Part shown: one piece after another, positions 39,801 through 51,700 of the stretch
How the letters are laid out: the number at the start of each line of letters is the position of its first letter
Position numbering within the stretch: position 1 is the stretch's first letter
Origin: Acanthaster planci
Lineage: Eukaryota > Echinodermata > Asteroidea > Valvatida > Acanthasteridae
Length of the DNA: 64,000 nt
NCBI RefSeq assembly: GCF_001949145.1
Contig: NW_019091357.1
Location: forward strand, 626,235 to 690,234
Reading direction: 5' to 3'
Made by a program: the position numbers and the translations under genes
Notes under the pieces: generated by a model
The model's database searches: none
Told to the model about the DNA's origin: nothing
What the model saw: only the letters and a program-made list of their open reading frames with translations

Positions 39801-42800
39801 AGGTTCAGTGTATTACATCATTCAATGCACCAGAGAACAATTTTGGTAAGTCATGAAATTGGAGTTGCAGACGGACAGACGGATATGGTTAAAGATAAAG
39901 AGAATCGATGGTACCGATGGACTCTAGACCCAGACATGGGGCACGGGGCTCGGCTAGGCCGATGGTACGACGGCAAGAGGAGACGGACTACACCGCCAGG
40001 AAATAGATAGTCCGGAGCAATAAAGAACCACTCACTTCACGAGCGAACCCTCCACGGGGATGGGAATAGGACAGGTGGAAGGCGGGACGAAGGTAATCAC
40101 TTATCTACCCCCGGGTCCCAGCTACGGAGGGGGGACTGCCGTTGGCGCCAGGCGAGCCGCAGGCCCGGAACGAGGAGGGGAAATTAAGCTGGCTGTGCTG
40201 CCAATGAACGGGGCTTCGTTTGGGTCAATACTGCGTGTCGAGCCGTGCTCGCACGGTGCTGTGATCTGGGGAGGGTATATGGGAAGATGGATGGACGGGG
40301 GGAGAGTGAAGTGAAGTAGATGACGGGACGGGGGCCTGGGTGATACGGGGGAGGCTTTTCGCGCCAGGGGATCGACATTATTACGAGGGTGGCTGAGGGT
40401 CGAAGGAAATTATGCAGAGACGAGACTTGCAGCATCAACTTAACGCTGACAGTCACAGCGAAGGTCTATTATGTCTGCACGGGTTGTATTGTGGATAAGA
40501 GATTTACCGCGACTGTATTATACCAGATCTTGTGTATGAATTTTCATTTCAAATAGCAACCATTTCAGAGTCTGGCGACTTTCCTGTCTTGTTAATTCAC
40601 TCTAACGCTTTCATAGGACAAAGCCAAATATCATGCGGCACACCAGACAATCCCGGACTACAGAAACGAGACAAAATTTATTTGTGTATTTCTTCCCCAA
40701 GCAAGAAGTCTGGGGTTATCAAAATCTCTTTTTTAGCGAAGAAAAACTCTGATTTTGAAGCACTCAGTTGGTTCGAAGTCCAGTGAAAATTGTTCATGCG
40801 ATAAGACATTAAGGAAAGTCAATAATGAATCAGGTATCAACAAACAATTATGCAATAGAAATCAACATTTCCTTAAAACAAGTACACTCGATAAATTTTG
40901 CAGAGAATAATAGTCTTGGAAGCATTTGATCGATATCTCGCTTATTGTCATTTTAACGACTCTCGCGGTATCGCGCAGGCCACTTCACCAAATGCAGTGT
41001 CCACGTTGGGATGTTACTGCATCTACATCTATATAGTTTGCCGGCTCATCGTCCGGCGTGCAGTCTATCGCCTACAGATAACGCCGAAAAAAGAACCTCT
41101 TAATCCGGCCAGCCGATGCCTTGGTTGTCACGGGGGAGATGAGTTGAGGGCGTAGGGTAATGAAGTCTGGAGACGCGGCACCACGCGCTCAGCTGTCTAT
41201 AACACCCCCGTCCTATCCTGAGCTGCGTAGGACAAATCACCAGCTCAATAATGCGCCTCGTCAGCACCCTGTGTCTCATCCTTCATTCGGTGATAGATCA
41301 TGTTTAACATGTGCCCTTATTCAAATAATGTGGCTCGCGATGATCGTCGATATTTTCGGCTGGAGAGAAAAGTACAGTTGTAGATTTGACACGCTCCGAA
41401 TTTTAAGTGCAGGACGGGTTTTTAGAGCTGTCCTGACAACTTCATGGCTAATACAAAAGTGTAATATGTTGGTACAAACACCGTTTAAAAAGGAAATGGT
41501 ATTGTATTGGGTACTGTTATATAGAAAGGTATGCTTGAAAATAGACGACGATTGCAAAATGACCGTCCAGATCTGAAGTAATGTTTGAACTCCCTACCTG
41601 TTCCGCTAATAACAACGACCGTGGTGTTAAAATGTCGCGCCATTAAGATTAAGTAGTAAAACAACACGTGTCTTAAAGTGTCAAGTATTAACTGCCAATA
41701 GAGGGCGCGGTTATGTCTCAAGTTACTCTGGCTGAAGACTGAAGACGCTGTAGTTGTTCGAGTCGAGACAATCCAAACTTCGCTGCCAAGACTCATGAGA
41801 GCAACTTCTAAGAACTGATGTCAGAGGAGGCATACAAGCATCGCGAGATGATAGTCACGTACGACGGAAGACTGACATGCTCACTTCTGTTCCATTTGGA
41901 ATCCAGGAAAACCAAACCACGCGCCATTGGTAGCTTTGTACGTACCTGACTTGCCATTTTACCTGTAAACATTTGCTTGTCCATGTTTCAGTTCTCTCAT
42001 GGATGTATGAATCAAAATGTGAAGGGTATTTTTTTAGAGCGATATCGGGCAATCATGCATATGGCACATGGTTATTCTAGTTTCTGGGGACAAAACCAAA
42101 CCAAGTTGGGGAGCCAGGTTGGCGTAGTGATTCTTTCCTTGCTTTCTGGGTTCAAATCCTTCCCGGTGCACAGGTGGACTGGGTTTTCAGTCCCAACTTT
42201 ATTCCGTGTGGTTTACCCAGAACATTTCTCTGGGGTTTTTCTCCCACCTCTAAAATTGTAACTGCTTCTCATTGTTTCCTCTCTACATGTTTTTTCAAGG
42301 CTTGCGAGCTACAGTGCTTAGGGCACTTTTGGAGAATCCAACTTTGTCTATTTTCACAAAAGGACAAAAAACATTCGGCGAGGAGGCCCGGAGAAGTGTG
42401 AATACTGATGGGTTTACCATTTATTACGGCAAAATGATTATGCACGTTGTTTTGAGAAAGGCCAAACCTGACTGGGACTTGAACGCAGGTCTATATCCTG
42501 AAGCCGTTTGGCCCGCATTTATAGCTTGCATTTGCATGTTTTTCTAAACAGTTGATGGTATACTTTGCAACGTCTGTGCCTGGTCGTTAAAAGTGCAGGC
42601 TGGGGTTGGCACACATATGAGGCCCAGTTAAACAGTTCACTCGGTATAAAGGTGCGCATTGGGTCACTGTTTTTTTCCAGATCGCTATATATTTCAGGCT
42701 CGTACTTAACCCTCATCTGTGACTTAATAAACCACGCTGACAAGTTGCATTGCCTGCGCAGACACGACTCTTGATCAGTAAGACTAGATTTAACGTTCAC

Positions 42801-45130
42801 TGTTTGCATATCCGTCTGCCAATATGATAAAGCTTTACCCTATTTTAATGAAAGCACCCTATCATGGAAAGCCCGTTGCTTAATGTTACTCTTCCAAGGG
42901 TTGCGTGTTCCACACTCGGACTGTGCGCCATGTCATAAATTTCTTTGTTGAAATCTACCTATGTTCCCGTAGCAATTTCATTTCCATTTTTATTCATAGT
43001 CTGAGCTAGCCTAACGTGAACTGTCTGTCACATGCCAGTGTTCAAGGTAAAGTTGCACCATGAAAGGTCGAGGACTTGGAGCCTTAATGGAACTCAGTCA
43101 CCCCCACTCTATCTGGGCACAGAGAGGTAGGGGCAAAACATGGCGGAGTTGTCACACGCTGTACATTTAGAAAAGCCTTTAGTGCATAACCTATTGTGTT
43201 TAGTGAGATGGTTGAACACAAATAACAGGGAATATGAGTCACGACGATGATCAGTGTGAAAAAATACTATGATTTTTACCAGGCAAACGACTGTACTCAA
43301 GTCAATGCGAATTTGAAATTGGTAACGACGGCACTCGTCGAAAATAATTCTGCATTCTGAGATTTGTTGAACAGAGGTGGGAGGGATTACTTATAAACTT
43401 TCTTTTGGATAGATGCTTTACCTTAGATGGATTATTAAAAGTCATTTCCTGTTATGGTTCCAAATCGGATATGGACTAATTGATGCCATTCAACTGCAGA
43501 AATATTGAGAGTTAATTGCACTGACATTAGGAAAGCGTTTGAGTAAACGCAACCTCCAATAGCCAGTCCAGAAATGGGAACGATAAAATAATTGCTTGAA
43601 ATACAGATTTGGGCAATTCATCCATATTGTTTAGATGGAGCTTATAAAAAACAAATGAAAAATACGGCTGCTGTAAGTCCGATTCTGGGTGCAAAGATTC
43701 TGCCCAAGTAGCCCAGCTATGAGCGCCAATGTGGACAGAAACGACAAATGGTAACAGACCTAAAGGAACTTTACCAATTATTTACGGCCTGCAGGTGTAC
43801 ATTAAGGCTTGGGAAAAAACTGTCCTAATTATGTTGGGTCCAACTACTAGCGGTATATCGCTTAAGATATGCCCTGCTTATTGCGACGAGTCACGTCATG
43901 TATCTAATTCGCTCAAACGCCGTACGTATTCTACTTTAAGTGCTGGACACTTCGGCGGCACATTGTGCGACACGTACCCAGCCAATGCATCCGCCAACGT
44001 TTTTAAATAAAGAGCGGGCTTGCGGGGCTCGCGGGGCTCGCGGGTATGCGCGAGCACCTCATTAATATTAATGACAATCTTCACGGTTGAGCAAGCTATT
44101 AATATGCATGATCCTGAATACCAAAAGAACTCAGCCTACCTAATGCCACGCAAGCAAGTTACGGACATTCATGAGTAGTCTCGGCGTCAGAGTAAGCTGC
44201 ACATGCTTGAACAAACCATTATAAATATTAATTATTTATCAGCCTAATATCAGCTTCAAGGAAGCCATTCTGAAAGAAGACGATTTCAGCTCTCTGTCTA
44301 TAGATCCATTGTCTAGCGCGCTACCAGGATGGTCAAGGACGCAGTGAATATGTAATCATCTGTTACCATGGCAATCATACACAAAATGATGCACCCAAAC
44401 AATGGCGTCGTTTAATATACCGCCAGGCTGGACCCAAACATAATAAAAAGGGCCAGTTGGAGCTTGAACGGACGACGGTACGAACAATGGAGGCTGAATT
44501 TGTTATCACACGATCGTCTATCCTGACAAAAACATACAAACTGCGAACTGGCATTCAGTGTAGGATGTCTAAACGTACATTTCATTCATTCTTTTGCTGT
44601 TTAGAGATGCAACTATCTGATTAATATAAATGACGTGATAGTTACTTGAACCTCTGATACGTTGAGAATTCTACATTAAAAATGGACTGAGGGTCACTGG
44701 CTTCCAATTTGAAGCTGTATGAGAACAAACATCATTATAGCACATGTCAAGTTCAGCTGATTTGTTTTTCAGATCGATTGTTTCATGGTACATATATAAT
44801 GGAACCACGATGGGTCAAACTGTCGCAACAAAAATCACTTCAAGGTTTTTCGGCACCTACCGTTGTTTTGACGGGCACAAACAGAACCTCCTTCGGCCCC
44901 CCTCGCTGTCTCTTGCCTGGAGTCCCAAGTTTGAATCCTTTGGCACGCACCCAGAACCGAAACTTGGTGCTCTCTGCACCAGCTGGGCCCGGGCTACCAC
45001 GTAGGAACCCGGTAATTCTCTCGTACTTGCGACGAGTCACTGTCTTCGTCTTCCCGCTGTCTCCGTAGTTCTGGAGAGCCCAGTTCTGGTAGCGGGACCT
45101 CATGTCTGAGCTCCGCTCTAGCGAACTCAT
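30545..45130 (-). CDS. nol4: NOL4/NOL4L-family nucleolar protein, 5' half (coding exons 1-3)
   Basis: Three minus-strand exons, 45130-44861, 33082-32942 and 30823-30545, join in phase 0 into 230 codons without a stop. The product starts with a short helical region ending in a YGDSGKTKTVTRRKYERI motif, then KFRFWVRAKGF, then KRVAVVEDFFDII, then HAGQKRTYRA, then ETYAFLPREAVTRFLMNC and TECQKRMHL. This motif order is what I recall of vertebrate NOL4 and NOL4L. The family is nuclear/nucleolar, mostly expressed in nervous tissue and testis, and its biochemical role is poorly known. The gene is partial: it is still open at the exon 3 donor, and the conserved C-terminal domain must lie left of the window or in exons I could not recognise. 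Introns 1 and 2 are 11.8 and 2.1 kb. The gene is divergent to the ankyrin channel gene at 55059. I am confident of the family; NOL4 and NOL4L cannot be separated here, and an invertebrate may have only one such gene. Confidence 0.93.
30824..32941 (-). other. nol4 intron 2
   Basis: A 2.1-kb intron bounded by GTGAGT (exon 2 donor) and TTTTTAG (exon 3 acceptor), read on the minus strand. One TAGGCCTA at 31185; nothing else recognised. Confidence 0.85.
32942..33082 (-). CDS. nol4: nol4 coding exon 2
   Basis: This exon has 47 codons in phase 0, with a TTTTCAG acceptor on the minus strand (33083 upward) and a GTGAGT donor at 32941-32936. It encodes residues 91-137: a variable acidic start (DSDGTIVDRG), then FKRVAVVEDFFDIIHDVHVG and GRSGKHAGQKRTYRA. 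The block around VVEDFFDII and HAGQKRTY is one of the most conserved parts of the NOL4 family. Intron 1 before it is 11.8 kb. Confidence 0.93.
33083..37639 (-). other. nol4 intron 1, distal part
   Basis: Part of the 11.8-kb intron 1. A G-rich run near 33306-33324 and a short TAGCCC/GGGCTA inverted repeat near 35259-35279. No coding sequence recognised. Confidence 0.7.
37640..38085 (+). mobile_element. Possible non-LTR retroposon 3' end
   Basis: A T/G-rich stretch containing an AGACACGCCCTTTTGACGAA segment and ending in TCTGAATAAACTATTATTATT followed by further ATT units, the form of the 3' end of many LINE-type elements (AATAAA near a short microsatellite tail). No reverse transcriptase remnant and no target duplication seen, so this is tentative. 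Confidence 0.35.
38086..42109 (-). other. nol4 intron 1, middle part
   Basis: No exon supported. An octamer ATTTGCAT near 39036, a G-run near 39379-39385, and a GC- and purine-rich stretch at about 39780-40340 that lacks stops in places but shows no recognisable protein. Confidence 0.6.
42110..42260 (+). mobile_element. tRNA-derived SINE remnant
   Basis: Pol III boxes in order: A box TGGCGTAGTGA (42120-42130) and a perfect B box GGTTCAAATCC (42149-42159). These are followed by a non-tRNA body with CTGGGTTTTCAGTCCC and GGGGTTTTTCTCCCACC, a form seen in animal SINEs. It does not fold as a full tRNA. Inserted in nol4 intron 1, opposite to the gene. Confidence 0.6.
42261..44039 (-). other. nol4 intron 1, proximal part
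   Basis: No exon or named repeat recognised. It ends in a short GC-rich tandem GCGGGGCTC repeated near 44018-44043. Confidence 0.6.
44040..44260. promoter_or_regulatory. Candidate intron 1 enhancer rich in homeodomain cores
   Basis: Several ATTAAT/TAATTA cores in about 200 bases: CATTAATATTAATG near 44060, CTATTAATATGCATGA near 44096, and AAATATTAATTATTTAT near 44222. The cluster lies 0.6-0.8 kb inside intron 1 next to the first coding exon, a common place for enhancers. AT-rich composition alone could also produce these sites. Confidence 0.3.
44261..44860 (-). other. nol4 intron 1, next to exon 1
   Basis: About 600 bases ending at the GTAGGT donor of exon 1; nothing further recognised. Confidence 0.75.
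44861..45130 (-). CDS. nol4: nol4 coding exon 1
   Basis: This exon holds 90 codons from ATG (complement of 45128-45130) to a GTAGGT donor at 44860-44855. An in-frame TGA lies nine codons upstream of the ATG (complement of 45155-45157), which fixes this as the first usable start in the exon. It encodes the N-terminal region with the motifs NYGDSGKTKTVTRRKYERI (residues 21-39), STKFRFWVRAKGFKLG (54-69) and EVLFVPVKTT (81-90). Family members share a KTT immediately before the second conserved block, which agrees with the phase 0 splice to exon 2. Residues 45-53 are Gly/Pro/Ala-rich and less conserved-looking. Confidence 0.92.
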
Positions 45131-48100
45131 GTGACACGTTCCACAAAAATATACTCAAGTCTAAGAAATCCCAGCCCACAAAAAGAGCGTCCTTAAAAGC
45201 TTTGATCAAAATCTGTCTAAAGTATAGTGATCTTTGATACTAGTGACTTCTCACTCAAGACAGATGCTGTTCACAAGTTTTCACGCGGGCATTTGGGGTG
45301 TGGGAAGGATGGCCAGTGTATTCTTCTATGCTTCTTGCAACCTTCACTCGCTCTGGTTACCGGTTTTCAGCTCCTCGTTGTCGAGAAAACCCTAATCGAT
45401 CACTTTCACTCAAGCAAGCCTTGATGTAACACAGTGTTCTGCGTTCAATTCTTCGTGTTCACATCAACACGGTGCTTGTTGTGTCTACGTTTATCTCGGT
45501 AGGTCTAATGACGATCGCTCTTTTGGCAAGACGCCGAAATAAAGTCTGCTGACCAATGCTAAATGTCCCGAGTGCACTCAAGAAAAGTTCCGCCAAGCCA
45601 TTGAGGGATTGGTTACGAATTCTGAGTCTGGCCAGTCAGGGTAGGCCTCGTATGTATCGGTTGGCCTCCCCGTTCAAATTTGACCAAAGGAACCACGGTG
45701 GCCTGACGTTTTATTGCAGGCGAGAAGGAATGAAGTCTGAGCGTCCCATGCGCGGATCAAACCACAGCAGGACCTAGGGTGAACTCCAACACGTTCACCG
45801 GGCTAGGATTTCGTAAACATTTCCCCGCGAAGGGAGCAAAACAATCCAAGGGGCTGATAATGAAGCCGAGTTCTCGATGTAAGGCAACACTGACTGGGTG
45901 GGTATGACTTGCAAGGGTGCGTCCTCTGCCCCGATCACTACTGGCCCGGTGCGTTGACGGTGGAGGAAATGAGGCTACCAAGCAGTGGCGCAAAGAAACA
46001 TTAGCAATACCCTGAACTACGACTCAGGTTAAGGCTGTCGATTGTTACAGGGATCACTCCAAACGCCGTCCAAAGGTCCTGCTCGTAGCACTTAATTTCA
46101 CAATTCCACTGAATTGGCTGATACTCTCGGCAAAAAACTAAATCTGTCCATTATAATCTGTAGATAGACAATTTCACATTTTCCCCTTCGCGTTTCTGGA
46201 TAGGACGAACTGCAGATGCTTTATAGAACAGGTTTTTGTCACTGAAATGTTGGATCTCAATCTCACCGTGTCCAGAAATCCTTTTCGTCCCGCTTGCGAT
46301 TATCATAGTCCTCGCGTCCCGCGAATAATTCGAGCACCCAATGCGAGCACTCCAACTACAGGGAAAAAACCGCTAGACTTTCAGGTTCGCTGCGTCAAAT
46401 TGGCTGGCGATGTGGGAGCCCGCGAGATAGAGAGAACACGCATAACACTCTCGGGTCACCGCTGGAGCCACGGCCCGTCGACGCTGAGAGACAGGGGAAA
46501 AATAATACAAAACGGAGGGTACGGGACAGACTGAATCCCCTCTCGGTAGATCAGGTCTAACTGGGGCTTGGGGCATTCACACTAGCTCCGCCCTACACTG
46601 ACAGTAAAGCAATGGGGGAAAAAATCAACGAAAACCATAAAAAAAATAACCGCCGCGCGAGGACTGTCGCTGTACCGGCCGCACGAAATTATTCAACCGC
46701 CTCGTGGGCTGTTCCCCACGACCGAACGATCAACATCGGCGCTTCTCGCCAGAATTTGCCCTTCTACCGCCCACTCTAAGTCCACTCGTGCCCGGTCTGC
46801 CCGATCGCTGCTGTTGGAGGAGATAAAAAACATACACGAGTGAGCACGTGCATCAGTAATGAGTAGATTTTTTTTTATACCTTGCCCGGGACAGGGCTTT
46901 TCTTTTTTAATGGCCATCCTGCGGAGCCGATACCACTCAACCAGGTATGTGTTTAATGGCGCGATGCCACCGGTAGCCATTATCATTACTATCAGAACTG
47001 CTAGCTTTCGACCTGAGTGATGACTGCTCGCTGGTGCGTCATCATTGGTGGATCAACAACAAAAGTTACCACGAGACGAGCTCAGCGCAGAAGCTAGGCA
47101 GCTGTCCCGGATTGGGATGCTGTGCTGCTTGCCTTGTCTCGGATTATTGCATATTCATATAATAACGCGTCTCCTCCCTGCTTCTCCATGGGTCGTATAT
47201 AATTCGTTGCCTAGCTGCACGCTCTGTACACTTCCAATGTCGAGGCTGAAGTAATAAAGGCGCTCCCGCCATAACAACACACCGAGCCAGGCCGATACCG
47301 CTCTCGATCGGTTTTACATGTTACCCCTTTCCATCCCCACCACGCTCGTATACATCGCCTGCCCGGAACTTCTATTAACCTCAGGAACGATGTAATTTCG
47401 TTCCGTAGGGGGACGCACACCCTTAATATTTTCGCGCAAAAAAGGGGAGCACAATCGATACTGGAGTACTCGGAGAGAAGACCACATAGACAGAAGCCGA
47501 CAAGGCGATGGAACGTGATCGGCTGTGCAATTTTTTCTACCGCCATTTCCCTCTTCCACCCCCCCCCCGACAGGACGAGGAGGCTTCGCGCCAATTTTGC
47601 AGTCGGACCTTTTTTTTCTAGTGATTTTTTTTTCTGGGGACGCTTAGCTCAGTGTGCTGATAGCTATGGCACAACGAGGCTGAAAATACGCATGGGACAA
47701 ATTCATTTCGGTCTCAGGGCGGTGTGTCTGGGTGTGTGTGTGTGTGGGGGGGTAGATTTTGTTGGGCCAGGGAGAATTTAACAGTCGTCGGTCCGGGAAT
47801 ACTTCGTGATAGGCTTTAGAGAAGCGGTCAAGCACAAGGCAATCAACTGGACAACCCCACTGCTTCTTTTATAAGGGATCGATAGACTTCCCTTCCAAGT
47901 TTGATTGCACCCAGTATTGTTTTGTCCCAGCTTTAGCTATCACAACACAAAATGAACAGACAGATTCATGTGGTTTAACTCAGCGGGAAGAAGCAGAAAG
48001 ATTGTTAAAATAAGAAAGAAAAGAAGACGAACAAAATCGACCGGTAATGATCATGTTACAAGTGGGCGGGACTGAGTTTGAGCATGTGGATTAAATTGGT

Positions 48101-48439
48101 GTGCTCAACATATAACAATAAAGGACTAGCCGTCACCGTATTTCAGGGTTTCGGTTTGAAAACAATCCCAACCGAGGTTTAGTTTCACCTCGTGGAGTCC
48201 CATTACTAACAACAGCCGGCCACCTCAGTTAACTCGGGCTGTAATTTCCCTGTTGCGTGCGTGCTCATATTGTTTCATTTTGAAACTGCGCAGAATTATG
48301 CTCAAAACCTTTCAGCTCGATCGGAGAACCTTGTTGGCAACAACTTCCGAATTTCCTTGGATTTTCCTACTTCGTCTAACCCATTGGCAGAGATCCCCGG
48401 GGATGGTGGGTGATATATACCCCACTTTTGACCTAGGGG
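45131..48439. other. Intergenic, expected nol4 5' UTR and promoter region
   Basis: No coding sequence supported. Positions 46250-47600 are richer in GC and CpG than average, consistent with a promoter-proximal region for the minus-strand nol4 gene. A (TG)n plus G-run lies at 47731-47752. A TATATAA string near 47198 could be a TATA element but its direction and use are unknown. Confidence 0.4.
47731..47752. repeat. (GT)n followed by G-run
   Basis: Seven GT units then seven Gs; simple sequence. Confidence 0.85.
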
Positions 48440-48638
48440 CAGTGGCGTAACTGGGTGGGAGGGGGTCACTTGCCCCCAAGCGAATGGCCATGCCCCGCTT
48501 GCCCCCCCCCCTTTGAAATCCATGAACAACCTCTGCTGCTTTTTTCTTGGGGGATGGGGAGAGGGGGTTACCAGTGTGATCACCCCCCACACACTTTTGA
48601 AGTCACTGACTGTGGGCATCCTATTGCCTGCACCACTG
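48440..48638. mobile_element. Decayed copy of the hAT-type MITE
   Basis: Left end CAGTGGCGTAACT matches the element at 16600; the right end TGCACCACTG matches 8 of 10 bases of the inverted terminus. A 28-base block (48512-48539) is identical to 16658-16685. The flanking 8-mers differ, so the target duplication is lost or the right end has been replaced. Confidence 0.72.
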
Positions 48639-48703
48639 ACTGTGCACTTGCCAGCATCACGACCTCACCTGGGATGGAGGCCGTGCTAAGCTTTCAGAAA
48701 TCT

Positions 48704-48729
48704 CCCCCCCCCCACACACACACACGCGT
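48704..48729. repeat. C-run and (CA)n
   Basis: Simple repeat of ten or so Cs followed by CA units. Confidence 0.85.
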
Positions 48730-51700
48730 GACAAGAAATCTCCACCCATGGTAACACCTATTAATTCGAAGTCACAAGCGTGTCTGAGAGACTGATTAAG
48801 GTTTTCGAGGGTTTACATGCATTACAGTTAGTCATTAGTCATGTCGATAGGTTGCTACGATTTTTTTCCCTTCCGTCAACGGCTTTGTGATGGCATGATT
48901 GGTTGGAATCAGATCTGAACACGAGTACTTAAAAAATATAGAAATGGAATGTGGGAACCAGGTGCGCGTGCGTATTAGTCATTCGGACAGCTTTGGCACG
49001 ATGTAAACCGATCACAGAACAATGGCAATGGATTGGCTGGACGCCCAACGACACCATCGGGTATCTGCGGCATGCGATTGCGGGTTTTTGTTTTTTTCTC
49101 GGCGCCGAGTCGCTCTCCACGCAGTGGACCCGAACGCGCGGTATACGGGTACACCAAAGTATAGAACGAGATTTCCTGATTTGTTTAGCCTGGCGAAATC
49201 CTCTCCAACAGCACTAGATATTACTGACGTTAAAGGAAAACTGGTTTGGGATTCTTACAAGCTAGTGTCTAGGTTTCCATCCCGTCTTGGGGCAAAGCGA
49301 GATTAAATTTTGGACGAGTCGCATGATGTCTTTCATGGCTGCATACGGAATGCAGACAACTTTACCGTAGACTTGAATGATGTTCGAATTGCAATATTGC
49401 CGGACACGTAAAATACCCAAGCTGTGCATTATGTATGATGAGTTTCCGGAAATCATATTTTCCTTACATCAAATAATTCATTGGACATTTTTAATTTCAC
49501 CTTTTGGTTTATATTCTAATCAATAAAAAATTTCTATACCTTTACACAGAATTGGTTTGTTCATAATTGTGACTGAGCTATGACAACCGTTTCGCTCTTG
49601 TTTTCACAGTTTAAAAATTTACTTTCATCTGCTGTTTCAATATATCTTATTCTTTTCTCTTGTGTGTTCACACCATTGTTTAAAAGGAAACCTCTTTCCC
49701 TGGTTTTATCTGAAGTTTTTGTTTTTTTCTCAATCTTTCTCTTCAGGTCTCTCGTTATATTTTATGAAAATCAAATGCTATGTCAGCAGAAATAAAGATG
49801 ATACCGCAAACAGTCATAATCTTTCACATGAAAGTAGTTTTGTCTAAACTTTTAAAGAGGCATTCCCTCAAAGATATTGTAACTGCATCTGCATTGTCGG
49901 GACATAGGGGTTGATAATCAGTTTATTCCTTACATGCACGAGCTGGGAAAACATGGGCCGTTTCGGTTTGTACTTGAGCCGCTGGTGGCTCCGCGTAACG
50001 ACAGATGACACTTAGACCACTTCATCTCATCCTGTTTCACCATCTATTTAAAAGGTTGACCTGCTGTACCAAGTGAAAGCGTTTCCAATTTTGGTAGCAT
50101 GGGAAATTGTCTGCTATAAGAATGAGGCTTCAGTGAGCCCAGCTCTGACAATTACCAGGAGACTAAATCATGAAACGGACTTTAAGCCAAAAACTTTGAA
50201 AAAGCTGTTATTTGGAAAACCCTGGTGACCTACTATACCGCGACTGGCTGCTGTGTGTTTCTTCATCGTCCTATGTACGGGGAAATGTCTTAAACGACGA
50301 AAATGCATGAAATATGGGTGTTTACTGTATAGTCCTCATTAACACCAACCCAGCAACGTACGATCGGCCCCCATGCAACAAATATCCTCGGCCTTGTAGA
50401 GCCCACACCAGCCAGCACAGCGCTGGAAAATTACACGTTACCATGGTGACGCATCATCGAGTGAGCCGTGCAAGGGCCTAGCCTAAAATGCTGTCTCAGG
50501 GCCTGCCGCGGTAGAAGCGGGAGAGGAAAGAGTTGGCCTGACTGCGTCTCGCCCTGCCATAGCCGTGGTGATTGGAGGGGGGGAGGTCGGTCGTCATAAC
50601 ATAATACATGATAATGGGAGGGGATGGGTCGCCCTGGTCGAGACCGTGTTACGGCCCGCTGCGTAACAAATTACCGAAATGGCCTCGTGGGACCACAATG
50701 GCGGGTTGTTCGCGCTTGGCTTACAGCGCAGTATTGTGGGCTGATGCAACGGGCTGGCGGCACGCTGCAGCACAGGCCCAGGGGAAAAACAGTAAGCTGG
50801 CTGTCCAACTCCCTTGCTCACCTCACAGAGAGTGGGTGGTTTGATCATGCAAGATTCACTGAGAAAAACATCACGAGATTCTCACCTTATGAGTCTCGAG
50901 CTTAACCGAGAGAGGGCGTAATTTTCAGAGCAACGGAGGCTCCTTTGGTCGGAACTGAACTTCGTTGGTTCACGCAGGGCTATGAAATGCACGCGATACG
51001 GTCGCACCGCTACCAACAAAATGAATACTCCTGACCAATGTGACTCTTTTCAACCGATGAGGGGTACTTCTGCTCGAGGCGGATTATCCATGAAGTAAGT
51101 TCACTTCAAAACAAGAATTCAGAGCACAATCATTTTTCCAGAAATTATGTGTCGGACATTTTACTTCGTATGGTATAGATCTCTAATGTCTCAAGTACTT
51201 GAAGTCAGTCATTCAGTGAAAATAGGAAAAATAATTAAGAACTGTAGATTTGTCACTGATAACCACCTCTGTGCAGAACAGGAATATACTTAGTTCAAAT
51301 TTGTTCTTTTGTCCGGGTTTTGACTGGCGACGCGGGACGAGGCATCTGAACCTTTTTCTGGATCGAAAATGCAAGACATGCACTTCAGAAGTTCACTAAA
51401 TTCGGCCCGTTCTGTGATTTGGCCCAGCAACGAGTCTGATCTGCATGCCCATCACTCTGGCCGGCATGTCCGGGGGGCAATCGCCTCCCTCCCTCCCGCC
51501 TTCGGAAAACACGAGAAAAACTCTTGAAAAACCAGTGACAAAAAACCCGAAAGAAGAAAACAGTAATTTCTTCGATTCTCCTCTCTTCCCCCATCTCAAC
51601 AAGCGCACTAAAAAAAAGTGGGTCGAATTGGGGGAAAGGACCACTTGGAGGTACATTCTAGACTCACATTGGCCACTTCACGATGATTACTTGCTGGCTA

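Noticed and set aside
39777-40320. Possible coding exons in a GC-rich stretch of nol4 intron 1
   Set aside because: Frames are short, arginine/glycine-rich from composition, and no conserved motif or matching splice phase is present.
42110-42185. A functional tRNA gene
   Set aside because: A and B boxes are present, but the acceptor stem does not pair and the 3' body looks like a SINE.
44709-45068. A plus-strand open frame over nol4 exon 1
   Set aside because: It is the antisense shadow of the conserved nol4 exon on the minus strand.
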